From an uncultured beta proteobacterium (lineage in GTDB: Bacteria > Pseudomonadota > Gammaproteobacteria > Burkholderiales > Rhodocyclaceae), in the NCBI GenBank assembly GCA_903917505.1, contig CAIXAY010000171.1:1-35565 (forward strand): a DNA stretch of 35,565 nucleotides, in the 5' to 3' direction. Position numbers and translations under genes: made by a program. Positions 16,454-24,857 of the stretch are shown here, piece by piece. Every line of letters starts with the position of its first letter. Position 1 is the first letter of the stretch. The notes beneath the pieces are model-generated. The model worked only from the letters and a program-made list of their open reading frames with translations, was not told the origin of the DNA and did not search any database.

Positions 16454-16560
16454 ACAGAGGACAGAGGACAGAAGACAGAAGACAGAAGACAGAATGGTAT
16501 CCGCGCCCGCAGGGCGCGCAAGAATTACTGTCCTCTGTCCTCTGTCTCCTGTCTTCTGGG
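16454..16560. repeat. Heptad-repeat inverted element with central hairpin
   Basis: The left arm (16454-16494) consists of 7-base units GGACAGA and AGACAGA in tandem; the right arm (16524-16560) is the complementary series of TCCTCTG and TCTTCTG units. A GC hairpin (CGCGCCC GCA GGGCGCG, 16502-16518) lies at the centre. The right arm encodes the last residues and stop of the histidine phosphatase, and the left arm lies in the glyA leader region. Confidence 0.8.
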
Positions 16561-17163
16561 AACCGTTTCGCCCCAGGACTCGATGCGCCACAAGTCGGCG
16601 CCGATCACGACCCAGTTGATGCCGGCGTTGGGAATCGGGTGGTCGCGCGGCGCGTCGACCGGCAAGCCCAGCGCCTTGCGGTAAATCACATCGAGCACGC
16701 CGCCGTGCGTGACGATGACGATGGTCTGGCCGCGGTGGCTGCGGGCGAGACGTTCGATGCAGTCGACAATGCGGCGCTGATGCTGGCGCCGGCTCTCGCC
16801 GCCGCCGGGCGCGGCATAGTCCGGATCGCCGCTGGCAAAGGCCTGCGCGTCGTCGGCAAAGCGTGCGGCGACCTCGTCCAGCGTCAATCCTTCGCAGCGG
16901 CCGAAGTGCCGCTCGCGCAGCGCCGGGTCGAGCCGCAAGGGCAGGCGCAGCGCAGCGGCGATGGGCTGGGCCGTTTGCCGGGCGCGCACGAGGTCGCTGC
17001 TGTACAGCGCCGCCGCCGGGCAATCGGCGAAATAAGGCCCGAGGCTTGCCGCCTGCGCCTCGCCGAGCGCATTCAGGGCGAGGTCGATCTGCCCCTGCAT
17101 GCGCTGTTCGATGTTCCAGTCTGTCTCGCCGTGGCGGACAAAGCAGATCCGGGTGGTGGTCAT
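16525..17163 (-). CDS. Histidine phosphatase family protein (GpmB/CobC-like)
   Basis: A 212-residue member of the histidine phosphatase superfamily, which dephosphorylates small metabolites through a phosphohistidine. The phosphate loop CFVRHGETDWN has the catalytic histidine near residue 10, followed by MQGQIDLALNALGEAQA; the second catalytic histidine is in IVIVTHGGVLDVIYR. ALRERHFGRCEGLT is also typical. Substrate is not predictable; GpmB-like and CobC-like names are both used for such proteins. The final ten residues (RRQETEDRGQ) and the stop are encoded by the heptad repeat element, so the native C-terminus was probably a little different. No strong ribosome site is seen before the ATG. 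Confidence 0.88.
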   Translation of the reverse strand: MTTTRICFVRHGETDWNIEQRMQGQIDLALNALGEAQAASLGPYFADCPAAALYSSDLVRARQTAQPIAAALRLPLRLDPALRERHFGRCEGLTLDEVAARFADDAQAFASGDPDYAAPGGGESRRQHQRRIVDCIERLARSHRGQTIVIVTHGGVLDVIYRKALGLPVDAPRDHPIPNAGINWVVIGADLWRIESWGETVPRRQETEDRGQ

Positions 17164-17267
17164 ATCGTCAGGTCATGGATCAAAAAAGCGTCGCGATTAC
17201 AAAGCCATGCGCCCGTCTCGCGGATGCGCAAAAACGATCGCCGCGGTGGTGGCAGGCGCTTATTCTA

Positions 17268-17276
17268 TGCGATAAT
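17268..17276 (+). promoter_or_regulatory. Extended -10 promoter candidate for dctQM
   Basis: TGCGATAAT at 17268-17276 matches the extended -10 form (TGn followed by a TATAAT-like hexamer). No good -35 hexamer is visible 17 bases upstream. The predicted leader to the GTG at 17401 is about 118 bases. The rest of the 237-base divergent gap shows no gene. Confidence 0.35.
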
Positions 17277-17400
17277 CACCCACCGCTTTTTTGCAGACGC
17301 TTCCCGGCGGCGCATAACGATCCGGGACGGACAGCCGATTCGCCGACGCCGGCAGTTTCCCGTCCGAAAAATATTGTTTGATCTTCTCCAAGGATTTCCC

Positions 17401-17997
17401 GTGCATGCCCTACTCAAGCTATCGCGCCAGATCGATGCGTTGACCGAACGCATCGGCAAGTACGCTCCGTGGCTGATTCTGGTCGTGGTGTTGATCAGCG
17501 CCGCTAACGCCGCGATGCGTTACATCTTCGACTACAGCTCGAACGCCTTTCTCGAGATCCAGTGGTACCTGTTCGGCCTGATCTTCCTGTCCTGCGCGGG
17601 CTATACCCTGTTGCGCAACGAACATGTGCGCATCGACATCATCTCGGGCCGCTTTTCCAAACGCGGGCAGGCCTGGATCGACATTTTCGGGTTCATCTTC
17701 TTCCTGATGCCGATGGCCATCGCCATCATGATACTTTCCTGGCCGGTATTCGTTCATACCTTCCTCGAGAGCGAGATGTCGAACAGCGCCGGCGGCCTGA
17801 TCGTCTGGCCCGCCCGCCTGATGGTTCCGGCCGGCTTCTTCCTGCTGATCATGCAGGGCGTTTCCGAATTGATCAAGCGCGTCGGCTTTCTGCTGGGACT
17901 GTGTCCGGACCCGACCGAAAAACACAATGCCCTGACCGCGGAAGAGGAACTCGCGCTCGCCATCAAAGCCAACGCCGCCAAAAAGGGAGAAGCCTGA
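17401..17997 (+). CDS. TRAP transporter small permease subunit (DctQ)
   Basis: The small membrane subunit of a tripartite ATP-independent periplasmic transporter, here 198 residues with four hydrophobic segments: APWLILVVVLISAANAAMRY, WYLFGLIFLSCAGYTLL, IFGFIFFLMPMAIAIMIL and RLMVPAGFFLLIMQGV. The family signature around NEHVRIDIISGRFSKRGQAW is present. The GTG at 17401 has AGGA 6 bases upstream and gives a normal N-terminus; longer in-frame starts run back through the divergent phosphatase gene. The TGA overlaps the dctM ATG by one base, so the two are coupled. The binding protein gene lies beyond dctM on the other strand. Confidence 0.93.
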   Translation: MHALLKLSRQIDALTERIGKYAPWLILVVVLISAANAAMRYIFDYSSNAFLEIQWYLFGLIFLSCAGYTLLRNEHVRIDIISGRFSKRGQAWIDIFGFIFFLMPMAIAIMILSWPVFVHTFLESEMSNSAGGLIVWPARLMVPAGFFLLIMQGVSELIKRVGFLLGLCPDPTEKHNALTAEEELALAIKANAAKKGEA

Positions 17998-19622
17998 TGG
18001 TTGCCTTCCTGATTGCCAACATGGCGCCGATCATCTTCGCCTCGATGATCCTGTTCCTGCTGGTCGGTTTCCCGGTGGCTTTCGCGCTCGCCGCCAACGG
18101 CGTCGTTTTCGGCCTGATCGGCATCGAGCTCGGCCTGATCGGCCCGCAGATTTTCCAGGCCTTGCCCGATCGAATTTACGGCGTCATGGCCAATGAAACG
18201 CTTCTGGCCGTGCCCTTCTTCACCTTCATGGGATTGATCCTCGAACGCTCGGGCATGGCCGAAGACCTGCTCGATACCATCGGCCAGCTGTTCGGCGCGG
18301 TGCGTGGCGGCCTGGCCTACGCGGTCATTTTCGTCGGCGCGCTGCTCGCCGCGACGACCGGCGTGGTCGCCGCCTCGGTGATTTCGATGGGGCTCATTTC
18401 GCTGCCGATCATGCTGCGTTACGGCTATGACAAGCGGCTTGCCACCGGCGTCATCGCGGCCTCGGGAACGCTGGCGCAGATCATCCCGCCCTCGCTGGTG
18501 CTGATCGTCATGGCCGACCAGCTCGGCAAATCGGTCGGCGACATGTACAAGGGCGCCTTCATTCCGGGACTGACACTGACCGGCCTCTATGTCCTCTATG
18601 TCATCCTCGTCTCGATCTTCCGCCCCGCCTGGGTTCCGGCGCTGCCGCCGGCCGCGCGCGTCTTCCGCGAGCCGAGCGGCAAGACCGGCGGCGCCTCGCT
18701 GCTGGTGCTGACGCTCGTCTCCGTGGCCGCCGCCATCGCCTGGGGCAAGATCCTGCCGGCCGATGCGCCGCTCGATGAAGTGATCGTCCTGTGCACCATG
18801 GTCGGCATCGGCGTCCCCTTCGTCTGCGCGCTGATCAACAAGTTTCTGAAGCTCGGCCTGCTGTCGGCCATGGCGGAAAAAGTGACCTTCGTGCTGATCC
18901 CGCCGCTGGCGCTGATCTTCCTCGTGCTCGGCACCATCTTTCTCGGCATCGCGACGCCCACCGAGGGCGGCGCCATGGGCGCCACCGGTGCGCTGGTCAT
19001 GGCCTTCATTCGCCGCCGGATGAACCTGTCGCTGCTCAAGCAGGCGATGACCAGCACGGCCAAACTAACTACTTTCGTCGTCTTCATCCTGATCGGCGCG
19101 CGCGTTTTCTCGCTTACCTTTTACGGGGTCGATGGCCACATCTGGGTCGAGCATCTGCTCGGCAACCTGCCCGGCGGCCAGGTCGGTTTCCTGATCGTGG
19201 TCAACCTGCTGGTTTTCGTGCTCGCCTTCTTTCTCGACTACTTCGAGCTTTCCTTCATCGTCGTGCCCTTGCTCGGCCCGGTGGCACAGAGCCTGGGCAT
19301 CGACCTGATCTGGTTCGGCGTGCTGCTCGGCGTCAACATGCAGACCTCGTTCCTGCATCCGCCCTTCGGCTTCGCGCTGTTCTTCCTGCGCTCGGTCGCG
19401 CCGGCATCGGTCAAGTCTTCCGACATCTACTGGGGCGCGATTCCCTTCGTCCTGATCCAGATCATCATGGTCGGATTGATCATCTCTTTCCCGCAGCTCG
19501 TCACCTCCGGACTCGACAAGGCCAGTACGGTCGATTACAAATCGATTCAAATCGAACTGCCGGAAACCAATTACGACCAGCCGGAGGAGGCGCCGGCGCT
19601 CCCGCCCGAAAAGAAGAAATAA
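17997..19622 (+). CDS. TRAP transporter large permease subunit (DctM)
   Basis: The 541-residue large subunit forms the sodium-coupled transport channel. It has about 12-13 hydrophobic segments and the family motifs VPFFTFMGLILERSGMAEDL, GALLAATTGVVAASVISMG, PPSLVLIVMADQLGKSVGDM and GIATPTEGGAMGATGAL. NMQTSFLHPPFGFALFFLRS near the C-terminus is also typical. The last 40 residues are charged (EEAPALPPEKKK). It overlaps dctQ as TGATG. A shared terminator separates it from the convergent takP-like gene, which most likely encodes its binding protein. Confidence 0.95.
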   Translation: MVAFLIANMAPIIFASMILFLLVGFPVAFALAANGVVFGLIGIELGLIGPQIFQALPDRIYGVMANETLLAVPFFTFMGLILERSGMAEDLLDTIGQLFGAVRGGLAYAVIFVGALLAATTGVVAASVISMGLISLPIMLRYGYDKRLATGVIAASGTLAQIIPPSLVLIVMADQLGKSVGDMYKGAFIPGLTLTGLYVLYVILVSIFRPAWVPALPPAARVFREPSGKTGGASLLVLTLVSVAAAIAWGKILPADAPLDEVIVLCTMVGIGVPFVCALINKFLKLGLLSAMAEKVTFVLIPPLALIFLVLGTIFLGIATPTEGGAMGATGALVMAFIRRRMNLSLLKQAMTSTAKLTTFVVFILIGARVFSLTFYGVDGHIWVEHLLGNLPGGQVGFLIVVNLLVFVLAFFLDYFELSFIVVPLLGPVAQSLGIDLIWFGVLLGVNMQTSFLHPPFGFALFFLRSVAPASVKSSDIYWGAIPFVLIQIIMVGLIISFPQLVTSGLDKASTVDYKSIQIELPETNYDQPEEAPALPPEKKK

Positions 19623-19644
19623 GCGAAGTCCGAGCGCAAAAAAA

Positions 19645-19666
19645 ACGGGGGCAAATGCCCCCGTTC
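19645..19666 (-). terminator. Intrinsic terminator between dctM and takP-like gene
   Basis: AACGGGGGC (19645-19653) pairs with GCCCCCGTT (19658-19666) around an AAAT loop. On minus the stem is followed by TTTTTT, so it is a strong terminator for the takP-like gene. On plus it is followed by CTCATTT, which may give weaker termination for dctM. Confidence 0.85.
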
Positions 19667-19680
19667 TCATTTCAGCGAGC

Positions 19681-20763
19681 TTACGATTTGCGGCTGTACA
19701 TGAATTTGGCGAATTCGTTTTCAGCGACCCGGAACCAAAAATTCTGTTCGTCCAGGAATTTCTTGTAGTCGTCGTAAATCAATTTGAATTCCGGGTTCTT
19801 CGCCGAGGTTTCCGCGTAGTACTCCATGGCGGCCTTGTAGCTCGCCTCCATGACATCCTTCGGGAAAGGCAGCAACTTGGTACCGGAAGCCAACAGCTGC
19901 TTGAGCGCCGCCGGATTGGCCGCATCGTAGCGCGCGCACATCTCGGTGTTGGTATCGGCACAGGCAGCTTCGACGATCGCCTGGTATTCCTTGGGCAATT
20001 CGGCCCACTTCTTGGTGTTGATGTAAGTAGAGATTTGCGGGCCGCCTTCCCACCAGGCCGGATAGTAGTAATACTTGGCCACCTTGTTGAAGCCCAGCCG
20101 CTGGTCGTCATACGGCCCGACCCACTCGACGGCGTCGATCGTGCCTTTTTCCAGCGCCGGATAGATGTCGCTGCCGGCGATCTGCTGCGGCACCACGCCC
20201 AGCTTGGCCAGGATCGCGCCGGCCAGGCCGGCGACGCGCATCTTCAGGCCCTTAAAGTCGGCGACGCTCTTCATTTCCTTGCGATACCAGCCGCCCATCT
20301 GCGCGCCCGTGTTGCCGCTCGGGAAAGCGATGATGTTCGATTTGGCGAAGAAGTCGCCCATCAGCTTGGCGCCGTTGCCGTGCCGATACCACGCCGTCGT
20401 CTGGCGCGAATTCATGCCGAACGGAATCGCCGTGTCGATGCAATAGGTCGGATCCTTGCCGAAATAGTAGTAGGAACAGGTGAAGCCCATTTCCACCGTG
20501 TTGTCCCTGACCGCGTCATGCACGCCCGGGCCGGGAACGATCTCGCCGGCGGCGAACAACTGGATCTGGAACTTGCCGCCGGTCATTTCGGAAATGCGCT
20601 TGACCAGGAACTCGGCCGAGCCGTGCAGGGTGTCCAGGCTTTTCGGGAAACTCGATGCGATCCGCCACTTGATGGTCGGGGCATTCTGCGCCAAGGCCGG
20701 CAGCGCTACGGTGCCGGCGGCGAGACCGACGCCGGCTTTCTTCAAGAAGGAACGTCTTTCCAT
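19681..20763 (-). CDS. TRAP transporter substrate-binding protein, TakP-like
   Basis: A 360-residue periplasmic DctP-family receptor. The N-terminus MERRSFLKKAGVGLAAGTVA is a twin-arginine-type signal ending ALPALAQ. The body strongly resembles TakP, which binds 2-oxo acids: KWRIASSFPKSLDTLHGSAE, CSYYYFGKDPTYCIDTAIPF, FPSGNTGAQMGGWYRKEM, VPQQIAGSDIYPALEKGTID and EWVGPYDDQRLGFNKVAKYY. The conserved WxGxYDD and QMGGW regions form the ligand site. Substrate is likely a 2-oxo acid or hydroxy acid, by family. GGAG precedes the ATG by 10 bases. It is convergent with dctQM rather than in one operon. Confidence 0.93.
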   Translation of the reverse strand: MERRSFLKKAGVGLAAGTVALPALAQNAPTIKWRIASSFPKSLDTLHGSAEFLVKRISEMTGGKFQIQLFAAGEIVPGPGVHDAVRDNTVEMGFTCSYYYFGKDPTYCIDTAIPFGMNSRQTTAWYRHGNGAKLMGDFFAKSNIIAFPSGNTGAQMGGWYRKEMKSVADFKGLKMRVAGLAGAILAKLGVVPQQIAGSDIYPALEKGTIDAVEWVGPYDDQRLGFNKVAKYYYYPAWWEGGPQISTYINTKKWAELPKEYQAIVEAACADTNTEMCARYDAANPAALKQLLASGTKLLPFPKDVMEASYKAAMEYYAETSAKNPEFKLIYDDYKKFLDEQNFWFRVAENEFAKFMYSRKS

Positions 20764-20810
20764 GGTATTTATTCTCCGGAAGTTAAGAACCGATATGGAA
20801 CAACCGAATG

Positions 20811-20816
20811 ATTATA
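20811..20816 (-). promoter_or_regulatory. TATAAT -10 box for takP-like gene
   Basis: ATTATA on plus reads TATAAT on minus, about 48 bases upstream of the takP-like ATG. The possible -35 (TTCAAG at 16 bases) is weak and lies inside the hairpin at 20821-20843, so hairpin DNA and promoter overlap. Confidence 0.45.
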
Positions 20817-20819
20817 GCG

Positions 20820-20850
20820 AAAGCCCGTAGCCCTTGAACGGGCTTTTTTT
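20820..20850. terminator. Hairpin with T-run between pmbA and takP-like gene
   Basis: AAGCCCGT pairs with ACGGGCTT around AGCCCTTGA. The perfect T-run (TTTTTTT, 20844-20850) lies on the plus side, though the gene ending here, pmbA, is on minus, where only CTTTCGC follows the stem. It may terminate antisense RNA entering pmbA or be a weak bidirectional terminator. Confidence 0.5.
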
Positions 20851-20895
20851 GCCGGCCTTGTCGGCCCGACCCAAGGCGATCGCAGGCTGGGCCGC

Positions 20896-22269
20896 TCAGC
20901 TTCCCGCGACCTTCATCTGCTCGACGAGAATCGAGCCGACTTGCTTGGAGCCGCGCATCAGCACGTCGCTGCCGACCGCCGCAATATGGGCGAACATGTC
21001 GCGCAGGTTGCCGGCGATGGTCACTTCCTCGACCGGGCGCACGATCTTCCCGCCTTCGACCCAATAACCGGCTGCGCCGCGCGAGTAGTCGCCGCTCACG
21101 TAATTGACGCCCTGCCCGAGCAGTTCGGTGACCAGCAGGCCGCGCCCCATTTCCTTGAGCATGGCCTGGAAATCGCCGTGGCTGGGATGCACGATCAGGT
21201 TATGGCTGCCGCCGGCGTTGCCGGTCGTCGGCATGCCCAGTTTGCGCCCCGTGTAGACGCTCAGGAAATAGCCCTGCACGACGCCATCGACGACCACTTC
21301 GCGGTCATGCGTGGCGACGCCCTCGCTGTCGAAGAAGCTGCTCGCCAGCGCACCGCGCAGATGCGGGCGTTCGCTGATCCGCACTTGCTTCGAGAAGATC
21401 TGCTGGCCGAGGCTGCCTTCGAGAAACGAGGTCTTGCGGTACAGGCTGCCGCCGCTGACCGCGTGAATGAAGTTGCCGATCAGCGAGGCAGCCAGCGGCG
21501 CTTCGAACAGCACCGGCACCTTGCAGGTGCGGATCTTGCGCGCGCCGAGCCGGGCCAGCGCGCGCCGCGCCGCGTAGTCGCCTATCGTTTCGGGCGCGGC
21601 GATTTGCCGCGCGTCGCGCGCCGTCGAATACCAGTCGTCGCGCTGCATCTTCTCGTCCTTGCCGGCGATCACCGAGGCCGAAATGTAATGCCGTGAAGTC
21701 GGGTAGCCGCCCATGAAACCTGCGCTGTTGGCCGAAACGAACTGCCCTTCCTGGATCGAGACCGTCGCGCCTTCCGAGTTCGTCACCTGCGGGCTGACGG
21801 CGAACGCCGCCTGCTCGCAGCGCTGCGCGATATCGATCGCCGCATCGACGGAGATCAGCCATGGATGGTAAAGGTCGAGGTCGGCAAAGCCTTGCGCCCG
21901 CGTCGCCAGCAGATTCGCCTCCGGCAATCCGGCGCAGGGGTCGGCGGCGGTGAAGCGGGCGATGTTGAGCGCGGCGTCAACGGTGTCGCGCACCGCCGCC
22001 GCGGAAAAATCGGAGGTGCTGGCGTGGCCCTTGTGCTGGCCCAGATAGACGGTGACGCCGATGCCCTTGTCGCGGTTGTATTCGATGGTCTCGACCGCGC
22101 CGCAGCGCACGCTGACCGACTGCCCGAAGCCTTCCGAGACATCGACCTCGCAGTCGCTGGCCCCCGAGGCTTTGGCCAGCGCGAGAACCCGCTGGGCGAA
22201 TTCCTGCAGACTGGCGAGCGGCTGGCTGAAACGCGATTCGGATGCGGCGGACGGCGGGGATAGCGACAT
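20896..22269 (-). CDS. pmbA: Metalloprotease PmbA (TldE)
   Basis: PmbA (TldE) pairs with TldD to form a zinc protease that trims peptides and acts in microcin maturation and antitoxin degradation. The 457-residue protein has DCEVDVSEGFGQSVSVRCGA near the start, YNRDKGIGVTVYLGQHKGHAS, and the C-terminal half with GSLYRKTSFLEGSLGQQIFS, THDREVVVDGVVQGYFLSVY, GNAGGSHNLIV and GVNYVSGDYSRGAAGYWVEG. TldE subunits lack the HExxxH zinc motif of TldD, and none is seen here. The ATG at 22269 begins MSLSPPSAAS. It is divergent from yjgA, a common proteobacterial arrangement. Confidence 0.95.
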   Translation of the reverse strand: MSLSPPSAASESRFSQPLASLQEFAQRVLALAKASGASDCEVDVSEGFGQSVSVRCGAVETIEYNRDKGIGVTVYLGQHKGHASTSDFSAAAVRDTVDAALNIARFTAADPCAGLPEANLLATRAQGFADLDLYHPWLISVDAAIDIAQRCEQAAFAVSPQVTNSEGATVSIQEGQFVSANSAGFMGGYPTSRHYISASVIAGKDEKMQRDDWYSTARDARQIAAPETIGDYAARRALARLGARKIRTCKVPVLFEAPLAASLIGNFIHAVSGGSLYRKTSFLEGSLGQQIFSKQVRISERPHLRGALASSFFDSEGVATHDREVVVDGVVQGYFLSVYTGRKLGMPTTGNAGGSHNLIVHPSHGDFQAMLKEMGRGLLVTELLGQGVNYVSGDYSRGAAGYWVEGGKIVRPVEEVTIAGNLRDMFAHIAAVGSDVLMRGSKQVGSILVEQMKVAGS

Positions 22270-22373
22270 GGGATGACAATGCTCGCGGGGAAAGTCGCTA
22301 TCATAGCAGTTCCCCGGCGCCGACCTGCCCGGGCACGGCCGCACCGACGCGCCAACTTTCAATAGAAGACCCG

Positions 22374-22919
22374 ATGACCACGCACGAAGAAGAAGCGCAG
22401 CCGATTTCGAAAACCAAGCGCAAGCAGGAGATGGACGAGTTGCAGGCGCTCGGCGAAGAGCTCGTCACGCTGTCGCCCGAACGGCTCAAGAAAATCGAGC
22501 TTTCCGAGAATTTGCGCGACGCCATTGGCGCGGCGCAGCGCATGACGCGGCCCGACGAAGCCAGGCGCCGGCAAATGCAATACATCGGCAAGCTGATGCG
22601 CGACGCCGAGGTCGAGCCGATACGCGCCGCGCTCGCCCTGCTGCGCGGCGAATCGGCGAGCGAAACGGCGAAGCTGCATCGCCTCGAGCGCTGGCGAAGC
22701 GAACTGCTCGCCGACGAAAAAGTGCTGCACGAAATCGCCACCCGCTATCCGGCGGCCGACCTGCAGCACCTGCGCTCGCTGCGCCGGGCGGCGCTCAAGG
22801 AAGCGGAGCTGAACAAGGCGCCGCGCAGTTCGCGTGCGATTTTCCAGTTTCTCAAGGATCTTGCGAACGAAGCGGATGGCGCGAATCCGGATGCCCAGGC
22901 CGACAGCGACGCGAGCTGA
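22374..22919 (+). CDS. yjgA: Ribosome-associated protein YjgA/DarP (DUF615)
   Basis: YjgA, also called DarP, helps late maturation of the 50S ribosomal subunit. The 181-residue protein has the family pattern: ISKTKRKQEMDELQALGEEL near the N-terminus, SENLRDAIGAAQRMTRPDEA, RRRQMQYIGKLMRDAEVEPI, and a second half with LERWRSELLADEKVLHEIAT and APRSSRAIFQFLKDL. It is mainly helical and highly charged. The ATG at 22374 is the family start. It is divergent from pmbA with a 104-base gap containing TATCAT (22299-22304), a weak -10 candidate. Confidence 0.95.
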   Translation: MTTHEEEAQPISKTKRKQEMDELQALGEELVTLSPERLKKIELSENLRDAIGAAQRMTRPDEARRRQMQYIGKLMRDAEVEPIRAALALLRGESASETAKLHRLERWRSELLADEKVLHEIATRYPAADLQHLRSLRRAALKEAELNKAPRSSRAIFQFLKDLANEADGANPDAQADSDAS

Positions 22920-23009
22920 ATGAGCAGCATCATGCCCCGTCTCCGCCTCGCCCTTGCCGCCATGTTCGCCAGCGTCTTGCAGACTATCGCGAAGCTTAAA
23001 ATCTTTTAG
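22920..23009 (+). pseudogene. 29-codon signal-peptide-like stub in the modA position
   Basis: Directly after the yjgA stop, an ATG opens a 29-codon frame: MSSIMPRLRLALAAMFASVL, then QTIAKLKIF and TAG. The first 20 residues look like a signal peptide (basic start, then a hydrophobic alanine/leucine core). The frame ends 12 bases before modB, where the molybdate-binding protein gene modA normally lies. The simplest reading is a modA deleted to its signal peptide with a new stop. A short unrelated peptide is also possible; 29 residues cannot settle this. Confidence 0.4.
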
Positions 23010-23021
23010 TTCGATGCCCTG

Positions 23022-23699
23022 ATGGACAATGCCGATTTACGCGCCGTCTGGCTCACCCTGCAACTCGCCGGAACGGTGACCGTGCTGCTGCTCCTGATCG
23101 GCACGCCGATCGCCTGTTGGCTGGCGCGCACGCGCTCGCGGCTGAAGGGCGTCGTCGGCGCCGTGGTCGCCTTGCCGCTGGTGCTGCCGCCGACGGTCAT
23201 CGGCTTCTATCTGCTGGTCGCGCTGGGGCCGAAGGGGCCGCTCGGGCAGCTGACCGAAGCGCTCGGAATCGGTCTCCTGCCCTTCACCTTTCCGGGACTG
23301 GTCATCGCCTCGGTGTTCTATTCGCTGCCCTTCATGGTCCAGCCGCTGCAGAATGCCTTCGAGGCAATCGGCGAGCGCCCGCTCGAAGTCGCCGCGACGC
23401 TGCGCGCCAGCCCATGGGACGCGTTCTGGTCCGTGGCCGTGCCGCTCGCCCAGCCGGGATTCCTGTCCGGCGCCATCCTGAGCTTCGCGCACACGGTCGG
23501 CGAGTTCGGCGTCGTACTGATGATAGGCGGCAATATTCCGGACAAGACGCGCGTCGTTTCGGTGCTGATCTACGATCACGTCGAGGCGCTCGAATACGCG
23601 CAGGCGCACGGCCTTGCCGGCGCCATGCTGGCCTTCAGCTTCATCGTGCTGCTAACGCTCTACACCCTGAATCCGCGCGCCGTAAGGACGGTATCGTGA
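23022..23699 (+). CDS. modB: Molybdate ABC transporter permease ModB
   Basis: The 225-residue inner-membrane permease of the molybdate importer. It has about five to six hydrophobic segments ([50 protein letters not shown]) and the EAA-type loop with [20 protein letters not shown], which contacts Mod[21 protein letters not shown] is a ModB signature. No clear ribosome site precedes the ATG, which follows the modA-like stub by 12 bases. It overlaps modC by four bases (GTGA). Confidence 0.95.
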   Translation: MDNADLRAVWLTLQLAGTVTVLLLLIGTPIACWLARTRSRLKGVVGAVVALPLVLPPTVIGFYLLVALGPKGPLGQLTEALGIGLLPFTFPGLVIASVFYSLPFMVQPLQNAFEAIGERPLEVAATLRASPWDAFWSVAVPLAQPGFLSGAILSFAHTVGEFGVVLMIGGNIPDKTRVVSVLIYDHVEALEYAQAHGLAGAMLAFSFIVLLTLYTLNPRAVRTVS

Positions 23700-24775
23700 G
23701 CCACGGCATCCGCGCCCGTTTTTGCATCGCGCGCGGCGATTTTCGCCTCGACATCGATCTCGAACTGCCCGCGCGCGGCATCACCGTGCTGTTCGGCCAC
23801 TCCGGTTCGGGCAAGACCACCTGCCTGCGCGCGATGGCCGGGCTCGAACGCGCGCCCGGCGGCTTTTTTTCCATCGCGGACGAAATCTGGCAGGACGAGG
23901 CGAACGGCGTTTTCGTGCCGACGCATCGCCGCGCGCTCGGCTACGTTTTCCAGGAGGCGAGCCTCTTTCCGCATCTCTCGGTCGAGCGCAACATGGCCTT
24001 CGGTCAACGCCGCGCGGGCAATGGCGCAGCGCGTGACGAACTCGATTCGGTCGCCGACCTGCTCGGCATCGGCGCTTTGCTCGAGCGCCGGCCGGACAGC
24101 CTTTCCGGCGGCGAACGCCAGCGCGTGGCCATCGCCCGCGCACTGCTCGCCGCGCCGCGCCTGCTGTTGATGGACGAGCCGCTGGCGGCGCTCGATTTCA
24201 AGCGCAAGCGCGAAATCCTGCCCTATCTCGAACGCCTGCACGACGAACTGGCCATCCCGGTCATTTATGTCAGCCACGCGCCGGACGAAGTGGCTCGCCT
24301 CGCCGATCATCTGGTCCTGCTCGAAGAAGGCCGGGCCGTGGCCAGCGGGCCGCTCTGCGATACCCTGGCGCGCACCGACCTGCCGCCGGCTTTCGCCGAC
24401 GATGCCGGCGTCGTCATCGAAGCCACGCTCGCGGGAAACGTCGCCGACAATCTCGCACAGCTCGATTTCGCCGACGGCACGCTGCAGGTCGGCCGGCGCC
24501 CCGAAGCGCCGGGCAGCCGGCTGCGCTGCCGTATCCACGCCCGCGATGTGAGCATCGCACTCGAACGGCCGCGCGCCTCGAGCATCGTCAACATCTTGCC
24601 GGCCACCGTCACGGCCGTCGCCGCGACCGACACGCCGGGGCATGTGCTGGTGCAGATGCGCGTCGGCGGCACGCCTTTGCTCGCGCGCATCACCGAGCGC
24701 TCGCGGCGCGAACTGGAGCTCGCGCCCGGCCAGGCCGTCTGGGCGCAAATCAAGGGCGTGGCGCTGCTGGCTTGA
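23696..24775 (+). CDS. modC: Molybdate ABC transporter ATP-binding protein ModC
   Basis: The 359-residue ATPase of the molybdate importer. It shows Walker [10 protein letters not shown] (residues 34-42), Q-loop [20 protein letters not shown] signature [15 protein letters not shown] (136-150), Walker B LLLMDEP (156-162) and the switch histidine in [12 protein letters not shown]-terminal TOBE/Mop-type molybdate-binding domain starts near residue 290 ([15 protein letters not shown]) and ends [19 protein letters not shown]. The GTG at 23696 has AAGGA 7 bases upstream and overlaps the modB stop, showing translational coupling. With modA missing from its place, the substrate-binding protein must be encoded elsewhere if the system works. 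Confidence 0.95.
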   Translation: MSHGIRARFCIARGDFRLDIDLELPARGITVLFGHSGSGKTTCLRAMAGLERAPGGFFSIADEIWQDEANGVFVPTHRRALGYVFQEASLFPHLSVERNMAFGQRRAGNGAARDELDSVADLLGIGALLERRPDSLSGGERQRVAIARALLAAPRLLLMDEPLAALDFKRKREILPYLERLHDELAIPVIYVSHAPDEVARLADHLVLLEEGRAVASGPLCDTLARTDLPPAFADDAGVVIEATLAGNVADNLAQLDFADGTLQVGRRPEAPGSRLRCRIHARDVSIALERPRASSIVNILPATVTAVAATDTPGHVLVQMRVGGTPLLARITERSRRELELAPGQAVWAQIKGVALLA

Positions 24776-24782
24776 ACGGGAA

Positions 24783-24851
24783 TCGTCACACCGGCGAACG
24801 CCGGTGTCCAGTTTTCAGGCCCACTGGGTCCCCGCCTTCGCCGGGACGACG
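24783..24851. repeat. REPIN-like double-hairpin repeat, copy 2
   Basis: The left hairpin CACCGGCGAACGCCGGTG and right hairpin CCCCGCCTTCGCCGGGAC lie within outer arms TCGTC and GACGA, with CCAG and CTGGG marking inner edges. The arrangement matches the copy at 7823-7895. It lies between the convergent ends of modC and the PilZ-like gene, where a double hairpin could stop both transcripts. Confidence 0.75.
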
Positions 24852-24857
24852 GTCGGA

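Noticed and set aside
16454..16560. CRISPR array suggested by regularly repeated short units
   Set aside because: Units are 7 bases in direct contact with no spacers, arranged as inverted arms; this is a simple tandem repeat element.
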